Program-made: the position numbers and the translations under genes
Notes under the pieces: model-generated
Database searches by the model: none
Told to the model about the DNA's origin: nothing
Seen by the model: only the letters and a program-made list of their open reading frames with translations
In this document: positions 34,325-42,814 of the stretch, piece after piece
Numbering within the stretch: the first letter of the stretch is position 1
Layout: each line of letters opens with the position of its first letter
Assembly (NCBI GenBank): GCA_024636215.1
Contig: JAGXHL010000081.1
Location: 1-64,000, forward strand
Source of the DNA: Deltaproteobacteria bacterium
Lineage (GTDB): Bacteria; Desulfobacterota; Desulfuromonadia; Desulfuromonadales; BM103
Length of the DNA stretch: 64,000 nucleotides
Reading direction: 5' to 3'

Positions 34325-35683
34325 ATGATGAAAATTTTAAGTAACAAAGAGAAATTCCAACTGATTCAGAATACCCTGGGCAAAAAACTGCAAGGAGTGA
34401 CGGCGGCTCCGCCTACACCCTCTTACCCGGCGCTTTCCAAACCATCATCAGCAGAGATTCCACAGAAGCATTACCGTTTTGAGCTGAACCCGGCTTACCA
34501 GCAAATCCAGATCATCAACAAGGGTGCGCAGCAGTTAGGCGTTGAAAACCCCTTTTTCCGTGTTCACGATGGTAATGCCGGTGCCACGACCTCGATTCAG
34601 AACAAAACACTGATCAACTTTGCCAGCTACAATTACCTGGGTCTGTCCGGTCACCCGCAGGTCAATCAGGCTGCCCATGATGCGGTTGAGCGCTACGGAA
34701 CATCGGTATCGGCCAGCCGACTGGTTGCAGGAGAAAGGCCTGTCCACCGTGAGCTGGAAAGAGCAATAGCCGACCTTTATCAAGTCGACGATGCGGTTGT
34801 CTTTGTCAGTGGCCACGCGACCAATGTTTCGACCATCGGCCACCTCTTCGGTCCAAAAGACCTTGTCCTGCATGATGAATTCATTCACAACAGCATCCTT
34901 GTCGGTATCCAGCTCTCCGGAGCCAAACGCATGCCCTTTCCGCATAACGATCTGAACAGCTTGAAGAAAATCTTGAGGGAAGCGAGAGGCGCCTATGAAA
35001 AGGTCCTGATTGCCGTTGAAGGGCTCTATAGCATGGACGGAGACTACCCCGACCTGCCGACCCTGATCGAGATCAGGAATGAGCATAAGTGCTTTCTGAT
35101 GGTCGATGAGGCTCATTCCCTCGGGGTGATGGGAGCAACCGGCAAAGGGCTGCGTGAGCATTTCTCCTGTAACGCCGGCGACGTCGACATCTGGATGGGA
35201 ACCTTGAGTAAAAGTTTTGCCGGTTGCGGAGGCTTCATCGCCGGTTGCAGCGCTCTGATTGAGCAGCTGAAATTCCTTGCGCCCGGTTTTATCTACAGCG
35301 TCGGCATTCCGGCCCAGGTCGCCGCCCCCGCCCTTGAGGCGTTGCGAATCATGCTTGCGGAACCGGAGCGGGTGCAGCGTCTGCAGAAACTGTCCGGATT
35401 TTTCCTGAGTGAAGCGAAAACCCGCGGTTTTGACACCGGTCTAAGTCAGGGTTTCGCGATTATCCCGATCATAACCGGAAGCTCCCTCAGCGCAGCCCAG
35501 CTCTCAGACAGGTTGCTGCATCGCGGCATCAACGTGCAGCCGATTATCTACCCGGCCGTTGCCGAAAAATCGGCCAGGCTCAGGTTCTTCGTTACTTCTG
35601 AGCACACCGGGGAACAGATCGTGGAAACCCTTGATGCTCTGAGTGAAGAGTTGCAGACAATCAACGGGCCTCCACAAATCTAA
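34325..35683 (+). CDS. alpha-oxoamine synthase (serine palmitoyltransferase / AONS-like)
   Basis: A 452-residue PLP-dependent fold-type I enzyme. The Schiff-base lysine is K296 in G-T-L-S-K-S-F-A-G. PLP contacts lie in D-E-A-H-S-L-G, and the entry motif is F-A-S-Y-N-Y-L-G-L-S-G. It condenses an acyl thioester with an amino acid and releases CO2. BioF, Spt and WcbT/Fum8 are relatives, and sequence alone does not fix the amino acid. An ~80-residue N-terminal extension precedes the core and may dock the PKS carrier domain (inference). It lies 5 nt after a PKS lacking a thioesterase, so it probably offloads the polyketide as a 3-keto sphingoid-like base. Confidence 0.88.
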   Translation: MMKILSNKEKFQLIQNTLGKKLQGVTAAPPTPSYPALSKPSSAEIPQKHYRFELNPAYQQIQIINKGAQQLGVENPFFRVHDGNAGATTSIQNKTLINFASYNYLGLSGHPQVNQAAHDAVERYGTSVSASRLVAGERPVHRELERAIADLYQVDDAVVFVSGHATNVSTIGHLFGPKDLVLHDEFIHNSILVGIQLSGAKRMPFPHNDLNSLKKILREARGAYEKVLIAVEGLYSMDGDYPDLPTLIEIRNEHKCFLMVDEAHSLGVMGATGKGLREHFSCNAGDVDIWMGTLSKSFAGCGGFIAGCSALIEQLKFLAPGFIYSVGIPAQVAAPALEALRIMLAEPERVQRLQKLSGFFLSEAKTRGFDTGLSQGFAIIPIITGSSLSAAQLSDRLLHRGINVQPIIYPAVAEKSARLRFFVTSEHTGEQIVETLDALSEELQTINGPPQI

Positions 35684-35732
35684 AGCCAGCAGCCCACCCT
35701 TATCTCCCGTGCAAAACCTTCATGCAATGAGC

Positions 35733-36728
35733 TCATCTCTTACCCTGTGCCAGGAACCATTCAGAGGATTGTTGCATTGATTCCTGGAAAGCTCTCGTAG
35801 TGACCGGACCGCAGACATCGACTATTTTTTTAGCACTATGGCCACAGGTTCTGCCGAAGATACGCACCACCAAAGGGTGCAGCAACGGCTCCCTTTTGAT
35901 CCCCAGGCTTTTGTGAAGGATGCCTAGCGTTGTTGCGATGCCCGCAGCAACAGGGAAAGGCAAATTCACCACAAGTCCCTTGCCATCGATATCTTCTCTT
36001 AATCTCTCAATGAATTCTTTCCAGCTGACATCATAGCTGTCGCGAATGTTGTAGACCTCGTTCAGCGTGAGCGGCGTTTCAGCGGATTTAATGATGGTCT
36101 GGACCAGATTATCGATATCAATAATCCCGGCATTGCAAGCACCTCCATCGACGGTCAACATAAGACCAGCTTCAAGCGCTCTGCCGATCCTTTCGATAAA
36201 CGGGCTGTGCGGTCCGATCACATTGCACGGCCGCAAGATCGTATAGGGCAGCCCGGACCGGAGGTTGTCCTGCTTAATCAATTCCTCGCCGAGGATTTTA
36301 CTTCTGCCATAATAGAAGCCGGCATCATCAAGAGGCGCTGTTTCATCGCATGCTTCAGCAGGATAGCCATAGACGTCAACGGTGGAAAGATGGACCAACC
36401 GGGGCAGGCTGCTATTGGCTTTATGGATGGCTCGCAACAGGTGTTCAAGGCCCATGACATTGGCTTCGTAATAGGAGTCCCAAGTGTCCCAGGTCTTCAA
36501 ATTGGCCGCACAGTGATAAACGATACCAACCTGCCCTGTTGCCTCGACCAGCGCATTCTCATTATCCAGGGCGCCGACAATGATCCTGCAAGAGTCCCTG
36601 AGGGCGTCACTGAGGCGACTTTTGTCCCTGACCAGCAAGCGCACCGTCTGACCCGATGCGACGAGAACTTCAGCGAGGCGCCTGCCGATAAATCCGGTGG
36701 CCCCGGTGACCAATACGTCTTTTGTCAT
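35733..36728 (-). CDS. NAD-dependent epimerase/dehydratase-type reductase (CerR-like candidate)
   Basis: A 331-residue extended SDR protein. The nucleotide motif is G-A-T-G-F-I-G, the catalytic serine lies in L-S-T-V-D-V-Y-G, and Y140/K144 come from Y-Y-G-R-S-K. Such proteins are usually annotated as sugar epimerases. In Caulobacter, however, the 3-ketosphinganine reductase CerR is an epimerase-type protein in a cluster with serine palmitoyltransferase. Here the gene converges on the oxoamine synthase 49 nt away, so reduction of a 3-keto base is a fair proposal; a sugar-nucleotide function for capsule synthesis remains possible. It is the last gene of the long leftward run. Confidence 0.82.
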   Translation of the reverse strand: MTKDVLVTGATGFIGRRLAEVLVASGQTVRLLVRDKSRLSDALRDSCRIIVGALDNENALVEATGQVGIVYHCAANLKTWDTWDSYYEANVMGLEHLLRAIHKANSSLPRLVHLSTVDVYGYPAEACDETAPLDDAGFYYGRSKILGEELIKQDNLRSGLPYTILRPCNVIGPHSPFIERIGRALEAGLMLTVDGGACNAGIIDIDNLVQTIIKSAETPLTLNEVYNIRDSYDVSWKEFIERLREDIDGKGLVVNLPFPVAAGIATTLGILHKSLGIKREPLLHPLVVRIFGRTCGHSAKKIVDVCGPVTTRAFQESMQQSSEWFLAQGKR

Positions 36729-36780
36729 AAGCCTATGGTTTCCGGTCTATTCGATGTAATTTGTCAGTGACATCCTCACC

Positions 36781-36825
36781 AGTACAACGGGTCACAGGAC
36801 AGCGGGTCACAATACAGCGGGTCAA
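36781..36825. repeat. three 15-bp tandem repeats over the end of the acyltransferase gene
   Basis: Units at 36781-36795, 36796-36810 and 36811-36825 share the core ACAGCGGGTCAC with few changes. The last unit contains the stop codon of the GNAT-fold gene (TGA, 36822-36824, minus strand). Like the livK array, it looks like a local duplication seeded at a stop codon. Confidence 0.85.
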
Positions 36826-37988
36826 GCCCTTATCCGGGTAACGGCTTCCCCTTTAAAAACCCGTTTCGTGGGATATTGCTCTGATTTATGAAGAAAGTTA
36901 TAAATGGGTGACAGCAGGGGATTGAAAAAAGGGATGGTGAGCCGGATGGCAATGTATATGGGAACAAGCTTGGCCCCGAAGTCCTGCTTGATCTGATAAG
37001 TCGTTAGCCCCATTTCAACCTTTCTGGCACCGACGGAGATCGCCGTTTCAATGATTGTATGGATGATGTAGTAGTAAAGGCTGTCTCTTTCAGAGATATT
37101 CCGACCGACGTATAGCCAGCGGAGAAGATCACCATCCTGTAAAAGCAGCACATGCCCGAGAAGTTGTCCTTCCGCATAAAAAAGCAGAGCTTTCGAATGC
37201 GGCCCCATATTTTGTGAAATCTCGGTATAAAATTCCGGCGTCAACACCTCCCTTTTAAGCTCTTTGGCCTTCTCATGAACGACATGCCACTGCCTGCACA
37301 ATTCTACGGATAATTCGCTGAAATCATCAACAAGTTGGTGGGTTATATTATTTTCCCTGTTGATATTCAGGTGCTTGAATAATTTATGCCGGTAATGACT
37401 GCGCATTGCTGCATGATATTCATCAATACAAGTCCATCTAACAGGAAGATAGGTATTGGGCAGTGATGGCAGCCAGGAAAAACCAAGGCTTGTCAGCTCT
37501 TCTTTATATTCTCCTACGGCATGATCGCTTTCAAAGTCCCGGATTATAGTCATTAAACATCTTTCTTTGATCGATAACCGGGCCAGGATTTTTTTCAGCT
37601 CAAACAAGAATCTACTTTTATCAATAGTATTATCAATCAGGAACTGCGGCGTGTTGATGGTTACCGGCGAGCCACATTCGGCGATATTTATTTTAAAAAA
37701 ATTCGGTATTGCTTTTCGAATGAGAGACAGGATGTTTTTCAAAAAAGGGCCGGAAAAAATGGCCAGATCGGTTCTTATTTTACAAAAAGGGATCAGCGCA
37801 ACGGGCAGATCCTGACGGTAGAAAACAATGTATTTACAGACAATATCCTGCATCTTCGCGTTTTCTATTGTTTGCCAGAAACTGCGACTCAGTGTAATTG
37901 AGCTGTGCGCACAAAGCTGGTCCCAATCCTCTCGCGGGACATCGTCACACCGGTCATAGATAACGTGTACGAACTTTTCGTCTCCCAA
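36822..37988 (-). CDS. GNAT/FemAB-fold acyltransferase, copy 1 (BioF2-like domain)
   Basis: A 388-residue protein of the large GNAT-fold group containing FemAB-like and BioF2-like acyltransferases. The family core is visible as R-S-H-Y-R-H-K-L-F-K-H-L, then A-L-L-F-Y-A-E-G-Q-L-L-G-H-V-L-L-L-Q and K-V-E-M-G-L-T-T-Y-Q-I-K. It clearly resembles the gene at 39489-40631 along its whole length (shared W-L-Y-V-G-R, F-Y-A-E-G, D-S-L-Y, G-A-x-x-x-P-x-Y). Inference: N-acylation of the sphingoid-like base, as proposed for bacterial ceramide synthases of this fold, or acylation of a capsule sugar. It lies between kpsS and the reductase gene. Confidence 0.75.
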   Translation of the reverse strand: MGDEKFVHVIYDRCDDVPREDWDQLCAHSSITLSRSFWQTIENAKMQDIVCKYIVFYRQDLPVALIPFCKIRTDLAIFSGPFLKNILSLIRKAIPNFFKINIAECGSPVTINTPQFLIDNTIDKSRFLFELKKILARLSIKERCLMTIIRDFESDHAVGEYKEELTSLGFSWLPSLPNTYLPVRWTCIDEYHAAMRSHYRHKLFKHLNINRENNITHQLVDDFSELSVELCRQWHVVHEKAKELKREVLTPEFYTEISQNMGPHSKALLFYAEGQLLGHVLLLQDGDLLRWLYVGRNISERDSLYYYIIHTIIETAISVGARKVEMGLTTYQIKQDFGAKLVPIYIAIRLTIPFFNPLLSPIYNFLHKSEQYPTKRVFKGEAVTRIRA

Positions 37989-38003
37989 CAGCCACCTCTA
38001 ACT

Positions 38004-38146
38004 AGTTTTCGTCTGGAAACGGTCCTTTTCCGCAATCTCTGCGTCAATCGGCGGATTTGATTGTGCGGCGTAAAGCACTACGCCTCCGCTCAAATCCTTG
38101 ATTTCCTTGACCTTGCTAAAAATTGCTCGTTTCCAGATCGAAAACT
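38004..38146. repeat. 143-bp long imperfect palindrome (MITE/REP-like element)
   Basis: The outer arms AGTTTTCGTCTGGAAACG (38004-38021) and CGTTTCCAGATCGAAAACT (38128-38146) are inverted copies with one indel. Nested inside are GCAAT/ATTGC, GGATTTGA/TCAAATCC and a GGCGTA-aagcac-TACGCC hairpin. The whole sequence can fold into one long stem. It lies between two capsule genes and carries a spurious 60-codon frame. The form suggests a non-autonomous palindromic repeat element that may occur elsewhere in the genome. Confidence 0.6.
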
Positions 38147-38190
38147 GCACTGTGTCCATCAGGACACTCCGCATGGGCACGGTGCAGTTT
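38142..38190 (-). terminator. hairpin after kpsS
   Basis: On the minus strand AAACTGCAC (38190-38182) pairs with GTGCAGTTT (38150-38142). An inner GTGTCC-TGAT-GGACAC stem lies between them, and T-rich sequence (TTTTCG) follows. The kpsS stop codon is at 38189-38191. It probably ends or weakens transcription here, reducing read-through to the two downstream lipid genes. Confidence 0.55.
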
Positions 38191-39409
38191 AAACACCTAC
38201 TTCCTGATCATAGAGTTTTTTTGCAAACGCGTTCACGCCACGGGTTAAGCCGGGCTCTTTGAAAAAAACTCCCCTTATATGCATCTTTGCCGCAATGAAA
38301 TTTACAAAATGGGCAACATTTTCACTATCAGGTCGCTCAGGGTTCGCCCAGAATTTATCCAGGCTGCCCTGATAGGTTAATCCCTGTATATCATAAATGG
38401 CGTCGCTTAAGTTTTTCACCGCACAACCCAACTGGAGGGCCCTCAGACCAGCGGTGCTATTAACAGTGACAAGCCCCCTGGCATGCTTCAGACACTTATC
38501 GATGCTGGTTCCACCATCGACAAAACGGACTCTGCCATCAACACCGTACTCACTTGAGAGCCTGTCGATCATTGTTTGCCAGTGTCTGATGCCTAAATCG
38601 CGAGGGTGGTTCTTGATAACGAGATCGCAATCGCTGCTGCAATGCTTTGAGAATGAGGCAATAATTTCCCGCAAAGGAGCGATCATATCCTGATAGTTTG
38701 AATAAGAGACAATTTGAAAATCATGTTCAAGCTGCATGGCGACCAGAAAGTAATTCAGTTGACCGGCTTCCATGCGATCAACAAATCGCTTAGTCTCCTT
38801 ATAATGATACAGCAGTTTCAGCCACTTCAAGATTGAATAGCAATAGCCCTTGATCGGGTTCGGTCTCATGTCGCTTCTGCGGTAGCAAGGAAATAAGACC
38901 GGGTTGAAAAGGTTACTGCCGCAGTAAAGCAGATCATTGAGGATCATCCTGATTTCACTGTCAGGATACAGATTGTCCAGAGAGACAACAGGCAGATGAC
39001 GATTAAGAGCTGATATCTCCTTAATATTTTTTGGCAACAAAGAGTTGCCGTTCATGCCATCCCGCTCCAGGGCAATCCAGTCTGGCCGTAGATAGCCAAA
39101 GTCAGTGACGATCACTCGAATCCCCCTGTCCTTGGCCACCTGGACAGCGGTTTTATGGTATTTACGCTGTTCACCGACCAGAACGAGATCAGTCACCGCG
39201 TTTTCATCGTAAAAAGTCTTGATGTAGTCAGGCCACTCCGAGGGCTTGCCCCTGAACGAAAAACAATTTTCACCACTCCAGAAAAGCCGGTCGCCCATAC
39301 ACAGATTGATTCGACTCACCCTGCAGTTGCGGTCCTCCAGGCATTTTCCAACACGTTTAAAAAAAGGGCTCTGCATGCCCTGCAGAAAGAGAAAATGTGG
39401 TTGATTCAT
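38189..39409 (-). CDS. kpsS: KpsS-type capsule Kdo-linker transferase
   Basis: A 406-residue protein of the KpsS/LipB capsule family. The N-terminus H-F-L-F-L-Q-G-M-Q-S-P-F-F is diagnostic, and later motifs include K-N-H-P-R-D-L-G and V-N-S-T-A-G-L-R-A-L. KpsS starts the beta-Kdo linker on the lipid anchor of ABC-exported capsules and KpsC extends it. The ATG at 39407-39409 gives the usual KpsS start; a GTG at 39481 with AAGGTG upstream would add 24 residues. Unusually, it sits between two paralogous GNAT-fold acyltransferase genes. Normally KpsS acts on phosphatidylglycerol lipid; here a ceramide-like acceptor is possible (inference). Confidence 0.87.
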   Translation of the reverse strand: MNQPHFLFLQGMQSPFFKRVGKCLEDRNCRVSRINLCMGDRLFWSGENCFSFRGKPSEWPDYIKTFYDENAVTDLVLVGEQRKYHKTAVQVAKDRGIRVIVTDFGYLRPDWIALERDGMNGNSLLPKNIKEISALNRHLPVVSLDNLYPDSEIRMILNDLLYCGSNLFNPVLFPCYRRSDMRPNPIKGYCYSILKWLKLLYHYKETKRFVDRMEAGQLNYFLVAMQLEHDFQIVSYSNYQDMIAPLREIIASFSKHCSSDCDLVIKNHPRDLGIRHWQTMIDRLSSEYGVDGRVRFVDGGTSIDKCLKHARGLVTVNSTAGLRALQLGCAVKNLSDAIYDIQGLTYQGSLDKFWANPERPDSENVAHFVNFIAAKMHIRGVFFKEPGLTRGVNAFAKKLYDQEVGV

Positions 39410-39488
39410 CAGTAACTCTTGAATATGACGACGCCCGCCGGCATAACGGTTGACAGGGTTAAAAGAGGTAGCGAATAACACTTTTTAT

Positions 39489-40631
39489 TTACACCTTAAA
39501 CACTTCTTTGTTGATTGGGGCTTTAGTTTTCAGGATTTTTCTTACCACCAGGTCAATAAGCTGATCAGGCCCAGGCAGATTGTATTTTAAGGCATAATAT
39601 AGTGGCTCGATTCTGGCACCGAGATCTCTCTTGACGTCGTACGTGGTTGGCCCGCAATCTATGCTGTCGACATTAAGCGCTATCCCGACCTCGATAACTT
39701 TATACATCATCAACTGATACAGACTATCATTGGCTTTTTTTTCTCGGCCGACATACAGCCAGCGAAGAATTTTATGATCCTGTAAGACCAGGGCGTGCCC
39801 GACCATTATCCCTTCGGCGTAAAACAATAAGGCCTTCGCATCAGCGTTTAATTTAAGACAAATATTTTTATAGAAATCTGCATTGATAATTTCACCTTTA
39901 CTGCCTTGTGCTCCTTCGTGCACGGTGAGCCACTGTTTGGCAAACTCTTCTGAAAAGCCGGCAAAATCTTCGACAAGAATACAGGTAACATTGCGTTCTG
40001 CGTTTATCTTCAAGTGCTTGTTAAGCTTACTGCGATAATAACTTTTCATGCTGTCCAGGTAGTCATCAATGCTTTGCCATTTCACATCGACATACGCCCC
40101 CGGGACACTCTCAAGCATCGACCAGCCCTTAAAAATGGCGCTTTCAGAATATTGCCTAAGCAACGCCCCGTCGATATCTTTAATCCCGATAAAACGAACC
40201 TTGTTTGCTCTGGCAATGTCTTGAAGGGCGCTCTCCAGGCAGGCCAAAACATCCTCCTCGTTATCTTCGACTGCGGCCAGAAACGGTGGCAACTGGGTAT
40301 TTAAAGGTGTGCCGCATTCCAGTAGTTTCACTCTCAGGAACTCAGGAAAAAGTTTGCGGATAAGTTGGCTGGCGCTTGCAAGGGTTCTGTTCAGATACTC
40401 ATTTATATCGACTTTAAAAAAATAACAGGCGGCAAGACAAACAGGCTTGTCCTGCTGAGAAATAATGATGTAATGAAAATCGTAAAAACCGCCAATGCCT
40501 GATTCTTCAATGACACGCCAATAGTCCGAGGTATAAACCAGGGACGCCTTCACGGCGAGTTTGTCCCACGCTTTGGTCGGAACGCGATGAATCCCTTGAT
40601 ATGTGCGGTAGGTTATCCCCTGGTCAGGCAT
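39489..40631 (-). CDS. GNAT/FemAB-fold acyltransferase, copy 2
   Basis: A 380-residue paralogue of the protein at 36822-37988, in the same order of motifs: K-S-Y-Y-R-S-K-L-N-K-H-L, A-L-L-F-Y-A-E-G-I-M-V-G-H, W-L-Y-V-G-R-E and D-C-G-P-T-T-Y-D-V-K. Two diverged copies flanking kpsS suggest two different acylations, for example N-acylation and O-acylation of the same lipid base, or acylation of lipid and of sugar. The substrate is not deducible. The gene ends just before kpsS and follows kpsC by 72 nt in the same direction. Confidence 0.75.
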   Translation of the reverse strand: MPDQGITYRTYQGIHRVPTKAWDKLAVKASLVYTSDYWRVIEESGIGGFYDFHYIIISQQDKPVCLAACYFFKVDINEYLNRTLASASQLIRKLFPEFLRVKLLECGTPLNTQLPPFLAAVEDNEEDVLACLESALQDIARANKVRFIGIKDIDGALLRQYSESAIFKGWSMLESVPGAYVDVKWQSIDDYLDSMKSYYRSKLNKHLKINAERNVTCILVEDFAGFSEEFAKQWLTVHEGAQGSKGEIINADFYKNICLKLNADAKALLFYAEGIMVGHALVLQDHKILRWLYVGREKKANDSLYQLMMYKVIEVGIALNVDSIDCGPTTYDVKRDLGARIEPLYYALKYNLPGPDQLIDLVVRKILKTKAPINKEVFKV

Positions 40632-40703
40632 GATTTCTACGACTCAAAGTTAAGGAAGAATATTGACTGCCAAGGTTGTGCAGGATGGCTGTTTCGATCT
40701 CGA

Positions 40704-42755
40704 TCAACCAAGATTCCACTGCAACAGGCCACGCATCCGGCTGATGATTCTCTGACATTGACCGGCAGCAACTGTCCGCTGCGCAGCCTTCTGCTGCTTA
40801 AGAATTGCGACCGCCCTTTCCACTGAAATCAGGACTTTACGCTTTGGGTCAATATACAGGGGATAGTCGATCAGCGCACCGGCAACCAGCTCGTCGAGAC
40901 TGATCGGTCGCGTTCTGCGCGGACACGGGTGACGATCTTGCGTCAGGCCCCAGCCGGCATAGAACGGCAAGCCGTAGGTGGTAACGACTTTGCCCCGCAG
41001 CAGAGCCTCAAAACCGGTCAGGCTGGTCAGCGTATGCACCTCGTCGCACGCCTCAAGACAGGAGGCGATCGACAATCCGGTTACGATCTGATCACAGTAT
41101 GCCAGAGCCTCGTTTTCAGGGATGCTCCCGATCCGATTACCGCTGACCACATCCGGGTGCGGCTTATAGACAACATATGCGTCCGGACTACTCTCCCTGA
41201 CCGCCTGCAGCAAAGCCAGGTTGGTTCGGATATCGATACAACCCAGACGAATCGAGGCATCATCCTCGACCTGCCCGGGGACAAGAATGATCGTCTGACC
41301 TTTACAGGCCTCAACCGGAACCGGGACATCTTCACCAACAGAATATTTACTGAGCCGCTCCTCCAGTAAAACGCGACGTAAATGCCTGGCTCTGTCCAAA
41401 CTTTGCTCGCCGACCCCCTGCTGCAGCAAGGCTTCAAGATCGCTGGCACGCTGCGGATCATAATAAATCCCCTGCTGATCCAGCACCAGAGAAAGCGGCA
41501 ATACGTAATCGGAACCCAGCCCGACCGAACGCACAAAACCGTCTTCCATGCTGAGCAGAGGAATTTCCGGGTGCTTGCGACCGGAGTCCGAACCTGCGCT
41601 CTGCCATCCCCCCCAACGCATGACTGCATCGGCGCCGACAAGCGCATCGGTTGCAACGGTAAATTTCAAGTTGAGATCAAGGGGTTGCAACAGCTTGCAG
41701 ATATACCGTTTCTTCCACCAGAAAAAATTGCTGCAAGCAACCTGCGAACCCGGAATTTTTGCCCGGAGTTGATTGTAGCGGACAAAGTAATCGATGACAT
41801 CTTCGATCTCTCCAGCCTGCCCTGTCTGCGGATCGAGGTATCTCGGATAGAGGATACAGGCCGCGGCAAAGAGTTCATGGAGAGAAGGTTTTGCCGTCCT
41901 GCGAGGGCAGGTCTGAACATCTTCAGTCAGCCCCCAGCCCGCATAAAAAGGCAGCCCATAACACTTGACCGGCTTCTCGCAGAGCAAGGCCTCAAAACCA
42001 AGCTGTGAGCTGACTACGTAAACCCTGTCGACCTTCTCCAGCAAGGAGATGGGGTTAACATCTTCCGAAAGCAGGTGGATGCGTGATGAGCAGAGATCAA
42101 GCGCCGAAAGGTAGCCACGTTTTTTGCCTGCGTTAACATCCGGGTGGGTTTTGACAATAATGTCTGCCTGCGGATTGTCTTCGAGAGCGTCTGCAAGCAT
42201 CTGCTTGAATGTGGTTTGATCGGCATAGCCTAAAGTCACTGAGCAGTCAGCGCAGGTTTGATCGACAACCAGGATTTTGCACGTATGCTGACCGGGCAAC
42301 GCTCTGTTCAGCGCTCTGGCGTGGTTGTATTTCGAGATCTGATATGTGCGAATCTTCTGGATCAGACTGTCAGCACGCGACAGTAATGCGGGGGATTGCC
42401 AGCCGCTGTCCTGCAACATCATTTCCAAACGGGAGGGCTTGTTTGCATCGTAATAAATCCCCAGGTCGTCAAGGATCAGGGACAAGGGGGCGCCACCCTG
42501 GACGCCGGGTTGCAGGGATCTGTAGAAACCATCCTCCAGCGACAGATAAGGGAGGTTCTGTTTATTGGCGAACTGTCGCGCTTTTTGAGTGTTCGGCTTG
42601 CCGCCCCAACCAACCAGTTGTTGACAACCATGTCCCGCACCACGGACAGCTAATTTCAGCCCCTCGCTTTCCGGAAACAGTGCGGCAAAGTTCTTCAACC
42701 GCATGATGCCTCGCGAAAAGGTCAGAGATTTTCCGTGCAGTTCAGGTAAAGGCAT
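40704..42755 (-). CDS. kpsC: KpsC-type capsule poly-Kdo linker synthase
   Basis: A 683-residue protein with the duplicated KpsC layout. Two halves each carry G-W-G-G-(K/W), L-(E/M)-D-G-F-x-R-S, L-S-L-(I/V)-L-D-(D/Q)-x-G-I-Y-Y-D and, near the end, T-x-G-L-P-F-Y-A-G-W-G-L-T. KpsC contains two retaining beta-Kdo transferase modules that build the alternating poly-Kdo linker between lipid anchor and capsule polymer. It marks the locus as a group 2 (ABC-exported) capsule system together with KpsS, KpsT, KpsE and the KpsD-like protein. It is the full family length. Confidence 0.93.
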   Translation of the reverse strand: MPLPELHGKSLTFSRGIMRLKNFAALFPESEGLKLAVRGAGHGCQQLVGWGGKPNTQKARQFANKQNLPYLSLEDGFYRSLQPGVQGGAPLSLILDDLGIYYDANKPSRLEMMLQDSGWQSPALLSRADSLIQKIRTYQISKYNHARALNRALPGQHTCKILVVDQTCADCSVTLGYADQTTFKQMLADALEDNPQADIIVKTHPDVNAGKKRGYLSALDLCSSRIHLLSEDVNPISLLEKVDRVYVVSSQLGFEALLCEKPVKCYGLPFYAGWGLTEDVQTCPRRTAKPSLHELFAAACILYPRYLDPQTGQAGEIEDVIDYFVRYNQLRAKIPGSQVACSNFFWWKKRYICKLLQPLDLNLKFTVATDALVGADAVMRWGGWQSAGSDSGRKHPEIPLLSMEDGFVRSVGLGSDYVLPLSLVLDQQGIYYDPQRASDLEALLQQGVGEQSLDRARHLRRVLLEERLSKYSVGEDVPVPVEACKGQTIILVPGQVEDDASIRLGCIDIRTNLALLQAVRESSPDAYVVYKPHPDVVSGNRIGSIPENEALAYCDQIVTGLSIASCLEACDEVHTLTSLTGFEALLRGKVVTTYGLPFYAGWGLTQDRHPCPRRTRPISLDELVAGALIDYPLYIDPKRKVLISVERAVAILKQQKAAQRTVAAGQCQRIISRMRGLLQWNLG

Positions 42756-42794
42756 GCGAATTGTTAATTTGAAAGAAATTAAAAACTGATGAAG

Positions 42795-42814
42795 CCCCGG
42801 CTAAATTACCGGGG
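42795..42814 (-). terminator. hairpin over the stop codon of the subtilase gene
   Basis: CCCCGG (42795-42800) and CCGGGG (42809-42814) pair around an 8-nt loop that holds the TAA stop (42806-42808, minus strand). On the minus strand a run of five Ts follows about 8 nt later. Stability is modest; a partial terminator or mRNA 3' stabiliser before kpsC. Confidence 0.45.

Noticed and set aside
37998..38180. 60-codon open frame on the minus strand as a small gene
   Set aside because: It lies within the long palindromic element, has no ribosome site, and its codons are dictated by the inverted repeat.
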